Positions 27,030-36,451 are shown, counted from the stretch's first letter. The stretch: 64,000 nucleotides of DNA from Actinophytocola xinjiangensis (GCF_001921215.1 NZ_MSIF01000024.1:1-64000); one strand, 5' to 3'. A program made the numbers and translations. Notes: a model not told the origin generated them from the letters alone.

Positions 27030-28007
27030 GTGCCTGACACGACCATTGGCTCACCCGCGTTGTGGGCCGTGAGTATCGCGGTGCTGCTGGCGCTGCTGGT
27101 CGCCGACTTCGTCGTGACCCGCCGCCCGCACGAGGTGTCGATGCGCGAGGCCGTCGGCTGGTCGGTGTTCTACCTGACGCTGCCCGTGCTGTTCGGACTG
27201 TGGCTGTGGTCGGCCTTCGGTGGCGGGCAGGCGTTGGAGTTCATGACCGGCTTCGTGGTGGAGAAGTCGTTGTCGGTGGACAACCTGTTCGTCTTCATGT
27301 TGCTGCTGACGGCGTTCGCGGTGCCGGTGGCCGTCCAGCAGCGGGTGCTGCTGTACGGGATCGTCGGCGCGCTGGTGCTGCGTGGCGTGTTCATCGCCGC
27401 CGGGGCCGCGTTGCTGGCGGCCGGCACCTGGGCGTTCCTGGTGTTCGGCGTGGTGCTGCTCGCCTCGGCGGCCAAGATCCTGCACCAGGCCGGTTCCGAA
27501 CCGGTCCGGGACACCTCGCGGATGCGGTCGGTTCGCCTGCTGCGCCGGCTGATGCCGGTCACCGACGACTACCGCGGGGCCCGGCTGACCGTCCGCGAGA
27601 ACGGGCGGCGCGCGCTCACCCCGCTGGCGGTCGTCGTGGTGGCGGTGTTCGCGACCGACGTGGTGTTCGCCGTCGACTCGGTGCCCGCGGTGTACGGCAT
27701 CACCGAGGACCCGTACCTGGTGTTCGCCACGAACGCGTTCGCGCTGCTGGGTCTGCGGGCGCTGTACTTCGTGCTGCACTCGGCGCTGGCCAAGCTCGTG
27801 CACCTCAACCACGGGCTGGCGGTCATCCTCGCGTTCATCGGCGTGAAGCTGGTGCTGCACTGGGCACACGAGGTGTGGCCGGCGGTCCCGCAGATCCCCA
27901 CGCCGGTCTCGTTGCTCGTCATCGTCCTGGTTCTGGCCACGGTCACCGTCACCAGCCTGCTGGCCCGCCGCCGCGAGGCCGCCAGGGTCGACGCCCCGGG
28001 GAGCTGA
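27030..28007 (+). CDS. terC: TerC/Alx-family integral membrane protein
   Basis: The 325-aa protein has about nine hydrophobic segments and the TerC hallmarks: GGGQALEFMTGFVVEKSLSV followed by DNLFVF, and later ATDVVFAVDSVPAVYGIT with the paired membrane Asp residues. Family members protect against metal stress (Mn export in the Alx/MntP context). GTG 27030 is chosen because AGGAGG precedes it; an in-frame GTG at 26991 is less likely. The leader carries the candidate riboswitch and hairpin. Confidence 0.92.
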   Translation: MPDTTIGSPALWAVSIAVLLALLVADFVVTRRPHEVSMREAVGWSVFYLTLPVLFGLWLWSAFGGGQALEFMTGFVVEKSLSVDNLFVFMLLLTAFAVPVAVQQRVLLYGIVGALVLRGVFIAAGAALLAAGTWAFLVFGVVLLASAAKILHQAGSEPVRDTSRMRSVRLLRRLMPVTDDYRGARLTVRENGRRALTPLAVVVVAVFATDVVFAVDSVPAVYGITEDPYLVFATNAFALLGLRALYFVLHSALAKLVHLNHGLAVILAFIGVKLVLHWAHEVWPAVPQIPTPVSLLVIVLVLATVTVTSLLARRREAARVDAPGS

Positions 28008-28012
28008 TCGTG

Positions 28013-28117
28013 ATGACCGCACTCGTCGTCAACGGCCTGGTCGAGCTGTTCACCACCCTGCTGGTGATCGCCGCCCTGGTGATCGCCTGCGCGGCGATCA
28101 CCCCGCCCCGGCCGTGA
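28013..28117 (+). CDS. Possible 34-aa single-pass membrane peptide
   Basis: ATG 28013 (or the adjacent GTG 28010) opens a short frame encoding MTALVVNGLVELFTTLLVIA followed by ALVIACAAITPPRP. This is one clear transmembrane helix with short ends. GGGGAG (27998-28003), inside the end of terC, is well placed as ribosome binding site, so it would be coupled to terC. Its last 20 bp overlap the 3' end of the convergent PucR-type gene. Such small proteins can partner a transporter. Chance occurrence in GC-rich DNA remains possible. Confidence 0.45.
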   Translation: MTALVVNGLVELFTTLLVIAALVIACAAITPPRP

Positions 28118-29570
28118 CCGAACGCACCCGCAGCGCGTGGTACAGGTCGTAGCGCGCCGACGGGCCGCGTAGCAGCGCGCGGCCCAGCAGGTCCTCGACC
28201 CTGGCCAGGCGCTTGCGCAGGCCGTGCGCGGAGATCCCCAGTTCGCTGGCCACCGCGGTGGTGCGCAGGTCGTGCCGGAACCAGGTCGACACGGTGGTCA
28301 GCAGCGTGCGCCGGTCCTCGCCCAGCAGCGGGGAGAGTTGGACCTCGGCCCAGCGGCGGATCTCCGGGAGCGTGAACAGCTCGTCGAACCCGAGCGGCTC
28401 CGGCGGGTTGCCGGGGTGCGGGCGCTCGTCGATCAGTTGCAGGGCCAGGTTGAGCTCGGCCTGGATGGCGAAGCGTGACAGGTCCCGGTCGAGTTCGGTG
28501 CCGATGCGGGTCAGGCGCGCGGACAGCGTGTTGCGGTGGATCTTCAGCTGGGACGCCGCACTGGCCCCGAAGTCCAGCCACGACAACAGGGTCGCGAGCA
28601 GTTCGAACGCGTCCGGGTCCTGGGGCCGGGCCGGCCGGTAGGCCAGCAGCGGCGCCAGCGTGCCCCTGGCCCACGCCTGTCCCGCCTCGCCGAGCAACTC
28701 GCCCAGCTCACCGTGCGGCGAGAACCGGGCGAAGCGCTCCGGCCGGTTGCGGGCCACCGACAGCGCGTGGAACGCCTGCTTGTAGCCGACCGGCAGGTCG
28801 CGCAGCGCCACCCGCAGGCCGACCCCGACCGTGGTCTCCGGCACGGTCGCGGTCAGCTCCTCGACCAGCGCCGCCGGGGTGTCCTCGCCGCCGGGGGCGA
28901 TCACGATCACGTGCCCGCCGTACACCGGGCAGGGCACCACCCACGCGCGTTCGCCGAACACCTCACGGCAGCGCGGGGACAGCCGGTCCCGCGAACCGGG
29001 CGTGCCGGAGACGATGTACACCCGCGCCAGGTCGGGCAGTGCCGGACGCAGCGCGGCGGCGGTCCGCCGGGCCCCGGACACCTGCCCGACCATCAGCAGG
29101 TGCAGCACCGCCTCCCGGACGGTCGCGTCGGCGGCGTCGAGGCGCGCGGCCCGCCGCTCGGCGACCGCCGCGCGCCAACACAGCCACAGTGGACCCACCG
29201 CGGCGGCGACCAGGCCACGGTGCGCGCTGGTCAGCGACCCCTCCCGGGCGAGGACCAGCACCGGGCGCTCCGGCGCCGGCCCGACCGGCAGCACGGCCAC
29301 GTCGTACCCGCCGGCGTGCACCGCGACCGACCCGACCTGCCCGGACCGCACCCGCGCGAGGTCGCCGGCGAGTTCCCCGGCGACCAGCCGCGAGAGCCGC
29401 CCGGCGCCCTCGGGGGCCACGACGGTCGGCTCGCCGGCCGGACCGGCGAGCACCGCCTCCCCGCCGAGGCGGCGGGCGAGCAGGTCGAGCACGCGTGCCA
29501 CGCCGTCCGGTCCCGACGCCTCCTGGTACACGAGGCGTAACTGACCGTCGTCGGTGTCGCGGGTCGGCAT
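28098..29570 (-). CDS. PucR/CdaR-type transcriptional regulator
   Basis: The 490-aa protein ends in a PucR-type HTH (TAVASELGISAHGLRKRLAR, then VEDLLGRALL). A related helical motif with ASAASQLKIHRNTLSARLTR occurs further upstream, so it has two similar HTH-like segments. The N-terminal part (residues 1-300) is a GGDEF-like/GAF-like sensor region of the CdaR class. ATG 29570 has GGGAG upstream. Ligand and targets are unknown; it is not adjacent to a catabolic operon, so autoregulation or distant control is likely. Confidence 0.85.
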   Translation of the reverse strand: MPTRDTDDGQLRLVYQEASGPDGVARVLDLLARRLGGEAVLAGPAGEPTVVAPEGAGRLSRLVAGELAGDLARVRSGQVGSVAVHAGGYDVAVLPVGPAPERPVLVLAREGSLTSAHRGLVAAAVGPLWLCWRAAVAERRAARLDAADATVREAVLHLLMVGQVSGARRTAAALRPALPDLARVYIVSGTPGSRDRLSPRCREVFGERAWVVPCPVYGGHVIVIAPGGEDTPAALVEELTATVPETTVGVGLRVALRDLPVGYKQAFHALSVARNRPERFARFSPHGELGELLGEAGQAWARGTLAPLLAYRPARPQDPDAFELLATLLSWLDFGASAASQLKIHRNTLSARLTRIGTELDRDLSRFAIQAELNLALQLIDERPHPGNPPEPLGFDELFTLPEIRRWAEVQLSPLLGEDRRTLLTTVSTWFRHDLRTTAVASELGISAHGLRKRLARVEDLLGRALLRGPSARYDLYHALRVRSVTAGAG

Positions 29571-29848
29571 CCCGGGGCAGCTCCCTGTCTCTCCGCCTGA
29601 TCGACGCGCCTGGCGCAGCGGAGAGTGACCCCAACACCAGGCGCACTGTGCACACCAAAACTGGGGTGACTCGCCCTCCCAGTCTAGCGTTGCCGGTGAC
29701 CGTGAGTGACTCGCGAGGGTTGCGCACGGGCGCCCGTTCCGGGGGGACACGGGCGCGACCGGGGAAGGGGTGTCCCGGGCACCGGCGGGGAGTGCCCGGG
29801 ACGGCCCGGTGTGATTCCGAGAGTGGTTCCGGTGTGGACGGTGCGTGG

Positions 29849-30985
29849 TCAGGTGGTGGCCGCGCAGGCCCGCCGGCGGTAGCTGTCGAACACGGTGGCC
29901 GCGTTGTCGCCGAAGTCCTCCCACGGCCGGCCGGCGGCGTCGGTGCCCAACTGTGCGAACAGCGGCACCGCCTCGGCGCCCCGGCCGGAGCTGACCAGGC
30001 CGTAGGCCGCCCAGCTCCGGTCGCTGTTGGCGTGCACGCCCCGGCCGCCGGTGGCGCTGCCCAGCCAGGTCAGCAGCACGTCCAGCGCGCGCCGCACCCT
30101 CGGGTCCTGCCAAACCCGCTCGTCGTGGTCCTCCAGGTCGTAGGCGACCTGCACGACCAGGAACGCCAGCGACGGGGACGCGGCCGCTGCCCGCTCGGCG
30201 AAGGCGAACAGGTGCTCGTAGGACCCGTTGCCCTCGGGCGACAGGTACATCAGGGCGAACTCGTGCCCGGTGCGGTGCAGCGGATCGCGGGCCTGGAGTT
30301 CCTTCCAGATCGCGGCGAAGGCGATCGGGTCGTAGCCCTGGGCGCGGGCGAGCGTGACCAGCGTGCACCACGGGGTGGGGTCGTTGGGCGCCAGTTCGGT
30401 GGCCCGGCGGGCGGCGGTCTCGGCGCGTACGACGGTCTCGTGGAACGCGTCGTGCTGGTCGGCGCGGGTGGCGGCGCCCGGCTTGTTGCCGCGCAGCTTC
30501 CACGCCAGCCAGAACAGCGCGTGCGCGTCGAGCACCGCCAGGTGCGGGTCGTACTCGCCGGTCACCGCGCGCCAGGACCGCACCCAGGTGTCGTCGTCGG
30601 CCGCGGCCTCGCCCAGCGCGTGCACCGCGACCGAGCGCAGTGCCCAGTCGCCGGCGCTGCGGGTCAGCAGGTCGACGGCCGGGCGGTGGTCACCGGCCCG
30701 CGCGGCCGCCACCGCCGCGCTGACCACCGGGATCCGCCGGGACAGGCTGGTGCTCAGTGTCTGCTCGGGCGGCAGGCCCCACCGGGTCACGTCGACCGCC
30801 GGCAGGTCGGGCAGGCCCGGCACGATCTCGGCCGGGTTGACCGCCGGGTCGACCTGGCGGATCAGCGCGATCAGCGTCTCAGGCGGGGCGGCCTCCATGT
30901 AGGCCGTCACCGACAGGCCACGGCGCTTGGCCTCCTTGCGCAGGGCCATCAGCACGCGGGTCTTGGTTCCCAGCAGCAGTGCCAC
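29849..30985 (-). CDS. Helical/TPR-like repeat protein, function unknown
   Basis: The 378-aa protein (GTG 30985, preceded by GGAAGGCGAG) begins with a basic helix (LLLGTKTRVLMALRKEAKRR). Helical pairs follow, such as VRAETAARRATELAPNDPTP, typical of TPR-like solenoids. There is no catalytic motif and no signal peptide. The start lies 107 bp inside the end of the M48 peptidase gene, so the two are coupled. It may be a cytoplasmic scaffold or adaptor for the membrane peptidase. Confidence 0.72.
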   Translation of the reverse strand: MALLLGTKTRVLMALRKEAKRRGLSVTAYMEAAPPETLIALIRQVDPAVNPAEIVPGLPDLPAVDVTRWGLPPEQTLSTSLSRRIPVVSAAVAAARAGDHRPAVDLLTRSAGDWALRSVAVHALGEAAADDDTWVRSWRAVTGEYDPHLAVLDAHALFWLAWKLRGNKPGAATRADQHDAFHETVVRAETAARRATELAPNDPTPWCTLVTLARAQGYDPIAFAAIWKELQARDPLHRTGHEFALMYLSPEGNGSYEHLFAFAERAAAASPSLAFLVVQVAYDLEDHDERVWQDPRVRRALDVLLTWLGSATGGRGVHANSDRSWAAYGLVSSGRGAEAVPLFAQLGTDAAGRPWEDFGDNAATVFDSYRRRACAATT

Positions 30986-32486
30986 GATGTTCTCGCCTTC
31001 CGTGTGGTGGTGCGGCCGCGTCGAGCAGGGCGCGCAGGGCGGTCGTGTTCGGCGGGCTGGCGACCGCCGCGTCGACCAGCCCGCGCAGCGACGCGCGGAA
31101 CCGCTGGTCGAGCACCATCCGGCCGACCGAGGGCCAGGACTCCTGCCAGCGGATGGCACCGGCGTCGGTGAGCGTCGCCACGACCGCACCAAACAGTCCT
31201 TTGTGTACGTACAGCCGGGCGCGTTCGGCCCGCACCCGTGGGCTGTCCGGCTGGCCGGCTGGGTCCGGCGCGAACTCGCCCAGCCGGCCGGCGTCCAGCG
31301 CGTCGAGCAGCGTGCGCAGCCGTGGGGGCCGCCCGGTCAGCCGGGCGGCCGTGGCCAGTACCTGGTCGGTGTTCCCGGTCAGCGCGGCGACCCCGCCGAC
31401 GCGCACCAGCGTCGGCCAGTCCACCCGCCGCTTGCCGTGCGCCTCGGGCACCAGCCCGTCCAGCAGCGCCGCGTCCAGCAGTGGCAGTGGGTCGCGCAGC
31501 AGGCCCAGCGCGTTGCCGGCCGGCACCCGGACCGTGCCGGGCGCGGCGAGCGCCTCGATGGCCGCGATCCGCTGGGCCAGCGGCGGGTGCGTGTCGTACG
31601 GGTCGGACTCGGCCGGCGGGTCGGCGCGCAGCCCGGCTAACTCGTCGTGCAGCGCGGCACACAGCCTGCGGTACCCGCTGAACGCGTCGGCCGGCAGGTA
31701 GCCGGCGTCCCAGCCGACCACCAGGTGGTTGTTCACGAACACGTCCCACGACTCGGCGATCGGCGCCAGCTCGCGGAACGCGGCCACCGTGGCCGCCGAC
31801 CCGACCGCGACGGCCGCCGCCTCGTCCGCCGCGCTCTCCTGACGCCGGCTCAACCTGGTCGACGCGCGCAGCGTCACCCCGCCGGTGTGCCGCAGCAGGA
31901 AGTGCAGCCCCCGCTGGAGCAGGTCGTCCCGGTTGATCGTGCCCAGCGTGTGCACGAACGCCCGCCGGCTGCGGTAGGCGATGCCGGCGAAGCGGGTGTC
32001 CCGGTTGCTGTAGTGCGCCAGCTCGTGGGTGAGCACCGCGGCGAACTGGGCCGAGGTCAGCTCGGCGACCAGCGGGGCCCCGATGAACAGGTGTCGCCGG
32101 GTGGCGATCAGTCCCAGCAGCCGGGTGTCCTCCCGCACGGCGGCGTTGGCCTGCGCCACCAGGTGGATGTCGTCGGGCGGGGCGGTGCCGGCGACCTCGG
32201 CGAGCCGGCGGACCAACGCCCACAGCTCCGGCTGCTCGTGCTCACGCACCGGCACGCCGTGCACCGGGTGGTCGATCCTGGCCGCCAGCACCCACAGCCC
32301 ACGGCCCAGCACCAGCACCGTGGGCACCACCCCGATCGCGATCTTCACGGCGGTGACCGGGGACTCGGTGAAGGCCCAGACGTTGAACCCCACCAGCCCC
32401 ACGATCAGCACCAGCATCCCGAGCGGGACGACACTGACCAGCACCACCCAGGTCACGGTGCGCGCCAACAGTTTCACGATGTCCAC
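30879..32486 (-). CDS. M48-family membrane zinc metallopeptidase
   Basis: The 535-aa protein has two N-terminal transmembrane segments (about residues 8-38 and 46-68), then an M48 catalytic domain with HELAHYSNRD (His154, Glu155, His158). The third zinc ligand is Glu222 in QESAADEAA. This is the HtpX/Ste24-type arrangement used in membrane protein quality control. A C-terminal region of about 200 residues is helical. It follows the lipoprotein gene by 19 bp, forming a lipoprotein-peptidase-TPR unit. Confidence 0.88.
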   Translation of the reverse strand: MDIVKLLARTVTWVVLVSVVPLGMLVLIVGLVGFNVWAFTESPVTAVKIAIGVVPTVLVLGRGLWVLAARIDHPVHGVPVREHEQPELWALVRRLAEVAGTAPPDDIHLVAQANAAVREDTRLLGLIATRRHLFIGAPLVAELTSAQFAAVLTHELAHYSNRDTRFAGIAYRSRRAFVHTLGTINRDDLLQRGLHFLLRHTGGVTLRASTRLSRRQESAADEAAAVAVGSAATVAAFRELAPIAESWDVFVNNHLVVGWDAGYLPADAFSGYRRLCAALHDELAGLRADPPAESDPYDTHPPLAQRIAAIEALAAPGTVRVPAGNALGLLRDPLPLLDAALLDGLVPEAHGKRRVDWPTLVRVGGVAALTGNTDQVLATAARLTGRPPRLRTLLDALDAGRLGEFAPDPAGQPDSPRVRAERARLYVHKGLFGAVVATLTDAGAIRWQESWPSVGRMVLDQRFRASLRGLVDAAVASPPNTTALRALLDAAAPPHGRREHRGTAAGNQDPRADGPAQGGQAPWPVGDGLHGGRPA

Positions 32487-32505
32487 CCAGGACGGATCGG
32501 CCGTG

Positions 32506-33156
32506 TCAGTTGGACCAGACGACCGGGCTGTCGCTGTAGTCGTCTCCCTCGGAGAAGGTGGCGCCGGTGACCGGCGTGCCGTTGGACGCGGTCAGCGAAC
32601 ACGTCTCGTAGGACGCACCGGCGGTGGTGAAGTCCTTCGACGCGGTCTCGTTGTCGCACTTGCCGGGGATGTCGCCGATGAGCACGACTCCGGTGCCGGA
32701 ACCGCCTTCCAACTGCCCGCGGAGCTTGAGCGAGGCGTAGGACAGGTCGGTGCCGCCGACGTTCTCCACCGTCATCTTGATGAAGTAGGGCGTCATGCCC
32801 TTCGCCCGCTCGCCGAACGCGGCCATGTCGGCCTCGGTGCCCTGCTCGATCGCCGTGACGGTGACGGCGATGGTGCCCTCCTTGTCGGCGGTGTACCGGA
32901 ACGGCAGCACGGCCCGGTCTCCGACCTTGAGCTCGGTGCCCGGCGCGGTCACCTCACCGCCGGCGGCGGCGTCGTCACCGCTGGTGGTGGTTTCCTCGCT
33001 CGACTCGGAGGTGACCGGCGCCTCCTCCTCGGTGGTGGCGGCGGTAGTGGTGGTCTCCGCCGCCTGCGCGCTGCCGTCCTCCTCGCCGCCACAGGCCGAC
33101 AGCAGCAGCCCGACGGTGGCCATGCCGGCCGCGAACACGATACGTCCCTTGTGCAC
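32506..33156 (-). CDS. Lipoprotein with acidic Thr/Glu-rich linker
   Basis: The 216-aa precursor (GTG 33156) starts MHKGRIVFAAGMATVGLLLS with lipobox LSAC, so it is lipidated at about Cys22. A low-complexity linker rich in Thr, Glu and Ser follows to about residue 70. The folded domain is a DUF4352-like beta-sandwich with two conserved Cys (GKCDNETAS and YETCSLTA) that could form a disulfide. It is first in the leftward unit with M48 and TPR genes, and may act as a surface sensor or substrate for the peptidase. Confidence 0.78.
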   Translation of the reverse strand: MHKGRIVFAAGMATVGLLLSACGGEEDGSAQAAETTTTAATTEEEAPVTSESSEETTTSGDDAAAGGEVTAPGTELKVGDRAVLPFRYTADKEGTIAVTVTAIEQGTEADMAAFGERAKGMTPYFIKMTVENVGGTDLSYASLKLRGQLEGGSGTGVVLIGDIPGKCDNETASKDFTTAGASYETCSLTASNGTPVTGATFSEGDDYSDSPVVWSN

Positions 33157-33247
33157 TTCCCCAACCTCACTGATCCCCGAGAGAGATGTTCGACGGAAGC
33201 AACCTTCCAGGCCCCGGTACACGTCCGGAACATTCCCGGAACACTCC

Positions 33248-36199
33248 TCAGTGGATCGTGGAACGCACGCCGGCCGCCTCACCTCCCAGCCGCGCCGCCT
33301 GCTCGTCGTGGCCGGCGGCCGCGTGCAGCCCGGCGAGCTTGTCCAACACCCCGGCCAGCAGGTACGGGTAGTCGATGCCTCTGGCGATCTCCACGGCCCG
33401 CTCACCCTCACCGATCGCCGCCGGCAGGTCGTCGCCGTGCAGCCGGGGGTCGAGCAGGTCGACCTGGACGCGGATCTCGAACATCGGGTCGTAGAGCACC
33501 CGCGCGATCTCCAACGCCTCGGTCAGCCGCCGCCGCGCGCTGTCGTACTCGCCGGCCGCCAGGTGCAGGCAGCCCCAGGCGTGGCCGGCGTAGAACGCGC
33601 CGGAGGGCCCGATGTCCCCGGCGCGGGCGGTCAGGTCGGTGAACGCCTCCCGCGCCTGGTCGTGCTGGCCCAGGGCGAGCCAGGCCTGCCCGAGCCAGTA
33701 GGTGTCCCGCGCGATCAGCGTCCGGATGCCCTGCTCCCGCGCCCGCGCGACGACCTCGGCGAGCACCGCCACCGCCTCCCGGGGTCGCCCGGCCTGGAGA
33801 TGCGCGAGCCCGACCTGCGAGTAGGCGTGCAGCGCGGCGGCGGTCTGCCCGTTGGCGGTGAGCCGCTCGTTGGCCTCGGTCCCGGCCGCGATCGCCTCGG
33901 TCAGGTGTCCGTTGGGCACCAGGAAGAACGGCGCGTTGCTCAGTGCCTCCAGGTAGCCGCGCTGGTCGCCGATCCGCTCGAACAGCCGCATGGCCTCGGC
34001 GTTGGACTCCTCGGACGGGCCGTAGCGGCGGCGCGTGTAGCGCAGGCCGGCCATCGAGATCAGCAGCCTGGCCTGCCCGCGCAGGTTCCCGGCCTTGCCG
34101 GCCAGTTCCATGGCGGTGTCGTAGCACTCCTGCCAGTCGTCGAAGTACCGCTCGGTCTCGAACAGCGTGTGCCCACCGACGGCCAGTTCCCAGCACAGCT
34201 CGTCGCTGCCCAGCCCGGCCGCCTGTCGCACCCCGGCGACCAGCGCGATCCGCTCGGTGTCCAGGATCGTCATCGGCGGCACCGACGCCGGCAGGCTCGC
34301 CTCGACCAGTTCCGGCCGCCACCGCGCCGCGTCCCGCTGGAACATGTTCTGTCCCATGTGGTCCCGGTCGGCGATGTCGGTGAGCGCCAGCAGCGCCCCC
34401 AGCGCGCGCCCGACGGCGGCGTCCCGGTCCCGCGGGTCGTCCTCCTCCTCGGCGCGTTCCCTGGCATAGGCCCGGATCAGGTCGTGGAACCCGTAGCGCG
34501 CCTGCCCGTGCGGCGAACCGGTGACGTCCAGCAGGTGGACGTCGACCAGGTCGTCGAGCAGGTCCTGCGCCGCCCGCAGGTCGGTGTCGAGCACCGCGGC
34601 GGCGGCCCACAGCGGGAAGTCGGGGGCCTCCAACAGCCCGAGCGCCCGGAACAACGCCCGGGCACGCGGCCGCAACCCCTCGTAGCTGAGCCCGAAGCTG
34701 GCCCGCACCTCCAGGTCGCGGTAACGCAACGCGTCGAGCCGGTGACGTTCGTCGGCCATCCGTGACACCAGGTCCGACACCCGCCAGTGCGGCCGCGACG
34801 CCAGCAGTGACCCGACGATGCGCAGCGCCAGCGGCAGCCGCGCGCACTGCCCGACCAGCGCGGCCAGATCGGCGGGGGTGGCGGCGGCCAGTCGCTCGTC
34901 CATGCCGCGCAGCAACGCGAGCCCGTCGTCCTGGGCCATCTCCCGCAGCTCGAACCGGCGGGCGCCGCCCAACGCGCTCAACCGCACCCGCCCGGTGACG
35001 ATCACCCCACAGGTCCCGCTGGCCGGCAGCAGCGGCGCGATCTGCGCCTCGTCCAGGGCGTCGTCGAGGACGACGAGCACCCGCCGCTGCGCCAGCAGAC
35101 TGCGGTAGAGCGCCGCCCGCTCCTGGGCGTCGTCCGGCACCGCCGTGGCCGGCACTCCCAGTGACCGCAGGAAACTCCCCAGCACGATCGTCGGATCGAC
35201 GGGCTGCGCCCGGGTCCCGGCCAGCACGGCGAACAGCTGCCCGTCCCGGTAGACCGCCCCCAGCCGGTGGGCGGCCTGCACCGCCAGCGCGGTCTTTCCC
35301 GTGCCACCCGGCCCCGACAGCGTGACGATCGGCGGGCCGGCCTCCCGCCCGGTCCGCAACACCGCTTCGATCTCGGCGAGCTCACGGCGCTGCCCGGTGA
35401 AGTCCCCGACACCGGGCGGCACCATCCTCGGCGCGGCGGTGTCGTCGACGTGCTGGTCGTGCGGGGTGGGGCCGAGGGCGGGGTCGTCGTCCAGCACCGC
35501 CTGGTGGAGGTCGCGCAGCTTCTGGCCGGGTTCGAGCCCGGTCTCCTGGACCAGGACGTCCCGGGCGCGCAGGTAGGCGTGCAGGGCGTCGGTGCGGCGC
35601 CCGCAGCGGTGCAGGGCGAGCATCAGCTGGCCCCACAGCCGTTCGCGGAACGGGTGCTCGGTGGTCAGGGCGGTGAGTTCGCCGAGCAGCTCGACATGCC
35701 GCCCCAGCCGCAGGTCGACGTCGACCCGCTCCTCGACGACACACAGCCGCAGCTCCTCCAGCCGGGCGACCTCGGGAACCAGCTCGGGAACGTCGACCGT
35801 GCCGGCGAACGCCGGACCGCGCCACAGGCCGAGGGCCTCGCCGAACAGCCGCCGCGCCCGCTCCAGCTCACCGGCGACCAGCGCCGTTCTGGCCAGCGCG
35901 GTCAGATCCTCGAACCGGGCGGCGTCGAGTTCGTCACGGTCGACGCGCAGCAGGTACCCGGAGTCGTCCCGGGTGATGCGGTCGCCGAGGGCCTGACGGA
36001 GGCGGTGGACGTAGCTGTGGACGTTCTTGGTGGCGCTCTTGGGCGGGTGGGTGCCCCAGATCGCGTCGGCCAGGGTGTCGGGCGGGACCGAGCGACGGGT
36101 GAGCAGGATGGCGAGGACCAGGCGGGTCTTGGGGGTGCCGAGGTCGACCGGGGTGCCCGCCTGCCAGACGGCCAGGGGGCCCAGTACACCGAAGTCCAT
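33248..36199 (-). CDS. AfsR/SARP-type regulator (OmpR HTH-BTAD-NB-ARC-TPR)
   Basis: The 983-aa protein has an OmpR-type winged helix at residues 1-95 (MDFGVLGPLAVWQAGTPVDL start) and a bacterial transcriptional activator domain at about 96-240. An NB-ARC ATPase follows, with P-loop GPGGTGKTA (296-304), Walker B-like VLVVLDDALDE and a GLPLALRIV-like motif (RLPLALRIVGSLL). TPR repeats fill about 620-970. This is the AfsR architecture that activates antibiotic clusters. AAGGAG precedes the ATG. It lies at the left edge of the putative biosynthetic cluster, transcribed away from it. Confidence 0.93.
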   Translation of the reverse strand: MDFGVLGPLAVWQAGTPVDLGTPKTRLVLAILLTRRSVPPDTLADAIWGTHPPKSATKNVHSYVHRLRQALGDRITRDDSGYLLRVDRDELDAARFEDLTALARTALVAGELERARRLFGEALGLWRGPAFAGTVDVPELVPEVARLEELRLCVVEERVDVDLRLGRHVELLGELTALTTEHPFRERLWGQLMLALHRCGRRTDALHAYLRARDVLVQETGLEPGQKLRDLHQAVLDDDPALGPTPHDQHVDDTAAPRMVPPGVGDFTGQRRELAEIEAVLRTGREAGPPIVTLSGPGGTGKTALAVQAAHRLGAVYRDGQLFAVLAGTRAQPVDPTIVLGSFLRSLGVPATAVPDDAQERAALYRSLLAQRRVLVVLDDALDEAQIAPLLPASGTCGVIVTGRVRLSALGGARRFELREMAQDDGLALLRGMDERLAAATPADLAALVGQCARLPLALRIVGSLLASRPHWRVSDLVSRMADERHRLDALRYRDLEVRASFGLSYEGLRPRARALFRALGLLEAPDFPLWAAAAVLDTDLRAAQDLLDDLVDVHLLDVTGSPHGQARYGFHDLIRAYARERAEEEDDPRDRDAAVGRALGALLALTDIADRDHMGQNMFQRDAARWRPELVEASLPASVPPMTILDTERIALVAGVRQAAGLGSDELCWELAVGGHTLFETERYFDDWQECYDTAMELAGKAGNLRGQARLLISMAGLRYTRRRYGPSEESNAEAMRLFERIGDQRGYLEALSNAPFFLVPNGHLTEAIAAGTEANERLTANGQTAAALHAYSQVGLAHLQAGRPREAVAVLAEVVARAREQGIRTLIARDTYWLGQAWLALGQHDQAREAFTDLTARAGDIGPSGAFYAGHAWGCLHLAAGEYDSARRRLTEALEIARVLYDPMFEIRVQVDLLDPRLHGDDLPAAIGEGERAVEIARGIDYPYLLAGVLDKLAGLHAAAGHDEQAARLGGEAAGVRSTIH

Positions 36200-36451
36200 G
36201 TGGTACTCACTCCTTGGCTGTACTGTATCTGGCGCTGTGGAGTGGATGTCGGTTCCTGGCGCGCGGTTCCGTGAGTGGTCAGTGGCTCAGATCTCGGGGC
36301 AGTGGGATCTGGTGCGTCTCCACCCCGGTATCGTGCGGCGGCACGCGAGAGGTGAGGGAGGTAGATGAATATGGCTGTCAGTGGCCGTCTTCAGCCTGCC
36401 CTTTTCCGTTCCGCGCGAGGATAACGCGCGGTCACGAAACCGGAGTATCGC
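36200..36451. promoter_or_regulatory. Divergent region between AfsR-type and GNAT genes
   Basis: These 252 bp separate two divergent starts. The leftward gene has AAGGAG 9 bases before its ATG. Close to the rightward start is a hairpin CCGCGCG (36411-36417) / CGCGCGG (36425-36431) preceded by a T-rich run, which could act as an attenuator. AT-richer sequence around 36360-36410 is a possible promoter position. I could not define -35/-10 boxes with confidence. Confidence 0.35.

Noticed and set aside
32029-34765. Rightward open frames opposite the M48, lipoprotein and AfsR-type genes
   Set aside because: They are antisense shadows without motifs or ribosome binding sites.
36411-36431. Hairpin CCGCGCG/CGCGCGG as a terminator
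   Set aside because: It lies just upstream of the GNAT start between divergent genes and has no following T-run, so termination of a gene is unlikely.
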